Shown: positions 5,868 to 7,956 of the stretch, in pieces | Layout of the letters: each line of letters starts with the position of its first letter | How positions within the stretch are numbered: the stretch's first letter is position 1 | Assembly: GCA_900556665.1 (NCBI GenBank) | Contig: USPX01000086.1 | Span: 1-7,956, forward strand | Source of the DNA: an uncultured Eubacteriales bacterium | GTDB taxonomy: Bacteria; Bacillota_A; Clostridia; Lachnospirales; Cellulosilyticaceae | Length of the DNA stretch: 7,956 nucleotides | Direction of reading: 5' to 3' | Program-made: the position numbers and the translations under genes | Notes under the pieces: generated by a model | What the model was told of the DNA's origin: nothing | What the model saw: only the letters and a program-made list of their open reading frames with translations | Databases searched by the model: none

Positions 5868-6626
5868 ATGCATTTATACTTTAATTTCTTCAATAAACTC
5901 ATTCCAGGATATGGTTTAATGATTGTTTTAGGTCTTGTTATTTCTAATCTTATCGCTCTAAAAATGATTCAACATACTACACTTGATTTTAATCACTTCC
6001 TTATCCTAGAATCTTATAGCCTTCTTGGAGGAGGCATAGGTGCAAAAATACTTTATATTATTACTATCCATAACAAAATAGATTGGTACAAACTAGCTAA
6101 TATTCATTATCTCAATTTACTTTTAAGAAGTGGCTTTGTATTCTTAGGTGGACTCATTGGCGCTTTAATTTTTCTATTTATAGCTACCCGTCTACATCAT
6201 ATCAACTTTCATCCCTATCTGCAAAAATTTATATTCTTACTACCATTTGCACATGCTTTCGGGCGCATCGGATGCTTTATGGCTGGTTGTTGCTATGGTA
6301 TCCCTTATAATGGATTCGGTCACATTATATTTCCTACCAACTCCCTAGCACCTGCCAATATCCCACTTTTCCCAGTTCAGCTATTAGAAGCACTTTGTTT
6401 ATTTATATTATCTTTTATCATTTATTACCTTAGTAAGCATTTCAACTATTCTGCACTTCTTACTTATTTATTAACATATTCCATCCTTAGATTTCTTATT
6501 GAATTTCTACGCTATGATAGTGAAAGAGGTCATCTATTTATCTTCTCTACATCTCAATGGATTAGCCTCTGTATTATTATCATCACCATCCTCTACATAC
6601 TCTGCAAAAAGTCTCCCTCTTCTTAA
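5868..6626 (+). CDS. Lgt-family membrane protein, divergent
   Basis: This 252-residue multi-pass membrane protein resembles prolipoprotein diacylglyceryl transferase, which moves diacylglycerol from PG to the lipobox cysteine. Seen in order: PGYGLMIVLGLV at the start, GGGIGAKILY (54-63), VFLGGLIGAL (91-100), the signature-like FGRIGCFMAGCCYG (131-144), FPVQLLEA (168-175) and RFLIEFLRYD (208-217). R133 and R215 match essential arginines of E. coli Lgt (R143, R239). The essential Asn of GRxGNFxNGE is replaced by C136, the Asn-Gly-Glu part by AGCC, and the His of FHGGLIG by Leu. Length and topology are normal. The Cys-rich variant is known to me from other clostridial homologues, so this is probably an Lgt paralogue subfamily rather than a decayed gene. 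Canonical activity is uncertain. AAAGGGGG stands 7 nt before the ATG. Confidence 0.82.
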   Translation: MHLYFNFFNKLIPGYGLMIVLGLVISNLIALKMIQHTTLDFNHFLILESYSLLGGGIGAKILYIITIHNKIDWYKLANIHYLNLLLRSGFVFLGGLIGALIFLFIATRLHHINFHPYLQKFIFLLPFAHAFGRIGCFMAGCCYGIPYNGFGHIIFPTNSLAPANIPLFPVQLLEALCLFILSFIIYYLSKHFNYSALLTYLLTYSILRFLIEFLRYDSERGHLFIFSTSQWISLCIIIITILYILCKKSPSS

Positions 6627-6656
6627 CACCCTTCCTTCTCTAAATAGTAATTTTAA

Positions 6657-6671
6657 AGACCTGTCCCCAAA
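6657..6671 (-). repeat. 15-bp dispersed repeat, copy 3
   Basis: AGACCTGTCCCCAAA on plus is the reverse complement of copy 1 and has the orientation of copy 2. It lies 30 bp after the Lgt-homologue stop codon and directly abuts the convergent terminator stem at 6673. Confidence 0.8.
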
Positions 6672-6672
6672 T

Positions 6673-6712
6673 TAAAAGAGTGAATCTCTTGAAATAGAGA
6701 TTCACTCTTTTA
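6673..6712. terminator. Bidirectional terminator between lgt homologue and KDG kinase
   Basis: A 17-bp perfect stem (6673-6689 with 6696-6712) has a 6-nt loop (TGAAAT). The core AAAAGAGTGAATCTCT has T-runs at the 3' side on both strands. It serves the two genes that converge here, ending at 6626 and 6723. Confidence 0.88.
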
Positions 6713-6722
6713 TGATGATATA

Positions 6723-7661
6723 TTATTTATCTTTCATGAAGTCAAATAGTTGCTGTCTAGTTGGTAGCCCTTCGTTATCACTTGCATGCATTACTTGGAT
6801 TGCACCAATTGCATTGGCTCTGTGGGCGCAGTTATCAATTGATTCTTTTTCAAGAAGTCCACTAAGGAAACCTACTGCAAATCCATCGCCTGCTCCTACT
6901 GTATCAATCACTTTTTCTACTTTGTAGCCATCAATGTATTTTTCCTCTGTTTTTGTTTTTACATAAGCACCTTTTGGTCCCATTTTAATAACAACGTTTT
7001 TTACACCTCTACTTAAGTAAAAGTCTGCAATATCGCTTTCATGCTCAAAACCTGTTAAAATTCTTCCTTCACTAATACCCGGAAGTACTGTTTCACATTT
7101 AAAAGCAATTTTATTAATCATTTCAATCATCTGTTCTTTGTTTTTCCAAAGACTTGGTCTAAGGTTAGGATCAAATGATGTTGTAAGTCCATTATTTTGA
7201 GCTTTTTCAATAAGATATAATAATGTTGCTCTTGACGAATCTGAAATAGCAGGGAAGATTCCTGTTAAATGGAAGTGGTCGAACCCTTTCATGTCGATGC
7301 CATCTACATCATCAACTGTAATATTAGATGCAGCAGAACCATTGCGATAGTAAGCTACATCGGGATCTCCTTCATCTGTTTTTGCTTTTAATTGGAATGC
7401 TGTTGGATAGTGGTCGTCAAAACAAATTTTACTTGTATCAATGCCTTCTCCATTTAAGAAATCAATTAGGTATTTACCAAATGGATCCATTCCTAATTTA
7501 GTAATATAACATACTTCATGTTCCAGTCTTTTAAGACCAATTGCCACATTCATTTCTGCACCAGCAGCTGATCTTGTAAATCTTGTTACTGTATCTAATG
7601 TCCCTTGCTCTTCAGCAATAAATAACGCCATAGGTTCCCCTACTAAAATTACTTTTGACAT
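6723..7661 (-). CDS. kdgK: PfkB-family sugar kinase, probable 2-keto-3-deoxygluconate kinase
   Basis: This 312-residue cytoplasmic kinase has the ribokinase/PfkB layout: the N-terminal substrate lid region with SAAGAEMNVAIGLKRL (31-46), KLGMDPFG (55-62), YYRNGSAAS (104-112), FDPNLRPSLW (163-172), and the C-terminal signature DTVGAGDGF with catalytic base D259. The YYRNGSAAS and FDPNLRPSLW segments are those of KdgK, which makes 2-keto-3-deoxy-6-phosphogluconate from KDG and ATP in pectin and hexuronate breakdown. Fructokinase or another hexose kinase of the same fold is the main alternative. An in-frame ATG at 7679 would add six residues (MIGGSN), but AGGAGG (7669-7674) lies inside that extension and 7 nt before the ATG at 7661, so 7661 is the start. 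No KDPG aldolase or uronate gene is visible. The gene is preceded by the ATAT array. Confidence 0.82.
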   Translation of the reverse strand: MSKVILVGEPMALFIAEEQGTLDTVTRFTRSAAGAEMNVAIGLKRLEHEVCYITKLGMDPFGKYLIDFLNGEGIDTSKICFDDHYPTAFQLKAKTDEGDPDVAYYRNGSAASNITVDDVDGIDMKGFDHFHLTGIFPAISDSSRATLLYLIEKAQNNGLTTSFDPNLRPSLWKNKEQMIEMINKIAFKCETVLPGISEGRILTGFEHESDIADFYLSRGVKNVVIKMGPKGAYVKTKTEEKYIDGYKVEKVIDTVGAGDGFAVGFLSGLLEKESIDNCAHRANAIGAIQVMHASDNEGLPTRQQLFDFMKDK

Positions 7662-7668
7662 ATTACTT

Positions 7669-7674
7669 CCTCCT
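7669..7674 (-). promoter_or_regulatory. Ribosome binding site that sets the kdgK start
   Basis: AGGAGG on the minus strand is 7 nt before the ATG at 7661 and lies within the region a longer start at 7679 would translate. This rules out the longer form. Confidence 0.8.
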
Positions 7675-7680
7675 ATCATG

Positions 7681-7921
7681 ACATGACTTATTAGTTATCT
7701 TATATGTAACTCAATATCTTATCTAATATATTCCCTATACACCTTGATATATCTCAATATATGTTTTCATATATAATCTAATATTTATCCGGATATCTGA
7801 TTTTATATATTAATCGATATCTATTCCATATATAAGTTTATATATCAACCTATATATACCCAACCCTCACATATTTTAGTTTCAATATTATATACTCCAA
7901 TATATATCATTCAAGTCATGT
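7681..7921. repeat. 9-bp inverted repeat flanking the ATAT array
   Basis: ACATGACTT (7681-7689) and AAGTCATGT (7913-7921) are exact reverse complements, placed just outside the two ends of the AT-rich array. Nine matching bases over this distance could be chance. Confidence 0.3.
7700..7861. repeat. Degenerate array of ATAT cores spaced about 12 bp
   Basis: ATAT begins at 7702, 7714, 7726, 7747, 7757, 7769, 7781, 7793, 7805, 7817, 7828, 7840 and 7852, with an ATA at 7737 filling the one larger gap. Steps are 12, 12, 11, 10, 10, then 12 five times, 11, 12, 12. The bases between cores vary, with a loose consensus YA-ATAT-ATnnnC. After 7861 the phase breaks down, though further ATAT cores occur at 7871, 7885 and 7900. 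Stop codons in the frames I read argue against a coding repeat. The array is the 5' region of kdgK and part of a gene-free stretch running from 7662 to the window edge. Confidence 0.7.
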
Positions 7922-7956
7922 TGCTCTTGTAAAGTTATATTAGACTAAATTAGATA

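Noticed and set aside
6712..6927. Plus-strand open frame of 71 residues
   Set aside because: It starts within the terminator and is antisense to the conserved PfkB signature of the kinase.
7680..7956. Possible short coding gene within the ATAT array
   Set aside because: The frames I read are broken by stops every few codons and no ribosome binding site precedes any ATG. The periodicity is not compatible with a protein repeat.

Overview
The window looks like chromosomal DNA of a low-GC Gram-positive bacterium, most likely an anaerobic member of the Clostridia. The evidence is strongly AT-rich intergenic DNA, near-consensus AGGAGG ribosome binding sites, hairpin-plus-T terminators, and protein types common in that class: type 2 ArgC, a divergent Cys-rich Lgt homologue, DUF1294 and DUF4190-like small membrane proteins. 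I cannot name the species from the sequence alone. No rRNA, tRNA, CRISPR array, phage gene or complete insertion sequence is visible.

Layout. (1) 1-2440, minus strand: a two-gene operon, an alpha/beta-hydrolase (esterase type) followed by cardiolipin synthase, ending in a strong terminator at 15-55. The Shine-Dalgarno of the second gene overlaps the stop codon of the first. (2) 2441-2672: a divergent control region. It carries a near-consensus promoter for argC (TTGAAT-17-TATAAT) overlapped by a palindrome that fits the ArgR/AhrC operator, and a second palindrome over a possible extended -10 for the hydrolase operon. (3) 2673-3644, plus strand: argC, type 2, converging on an aquaporin across a 25-bp perfect hairpin. 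(4) 3754-5204, minus strand: aquaporin, a small 11-residue-repeat amphipathic protein, and a DUF1294 membrane protein. (5) 5367-6626, plus strand: a DUF4190-like two-helix protein, an intergenic region with an exact 23-bp tandem duplication and a hairpin, and an Lgt-family membrane protein. (6) 6673-7661: a convergent terminator and a minus-strand PfkB sugar kinase, best read as 2-keto-3-deoxygluconate kinase. (7) 7662-7956: a gene-free, very AT-rich leader in which ATAT cores recur roughly every 12 bp.

The genes do not form one pathway. They cover membrane lipid and envelope functions (cls, Lgt homologue, aquaporin, small membrane proteins), arginine biosynthesis (argC) and hexuronate or KDG catabolism (kinase). 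The esterase and the KDG kinase would suit a plant-polysaccharide degrader, but that is inference.

The least expected signals are a 15-bp sequence, TTTGGGGACAGGTCT, present three times (two beside convergent terminators, one forming the C-terminus of the DUF1294 gene), the 11-residue-repeat protein, the 12-bp ATAT array, an unusual aquaporin selectivity filter, and an Lgt homologue lacking canonical catalytic residues. I did not find a clear new multi-gene system.
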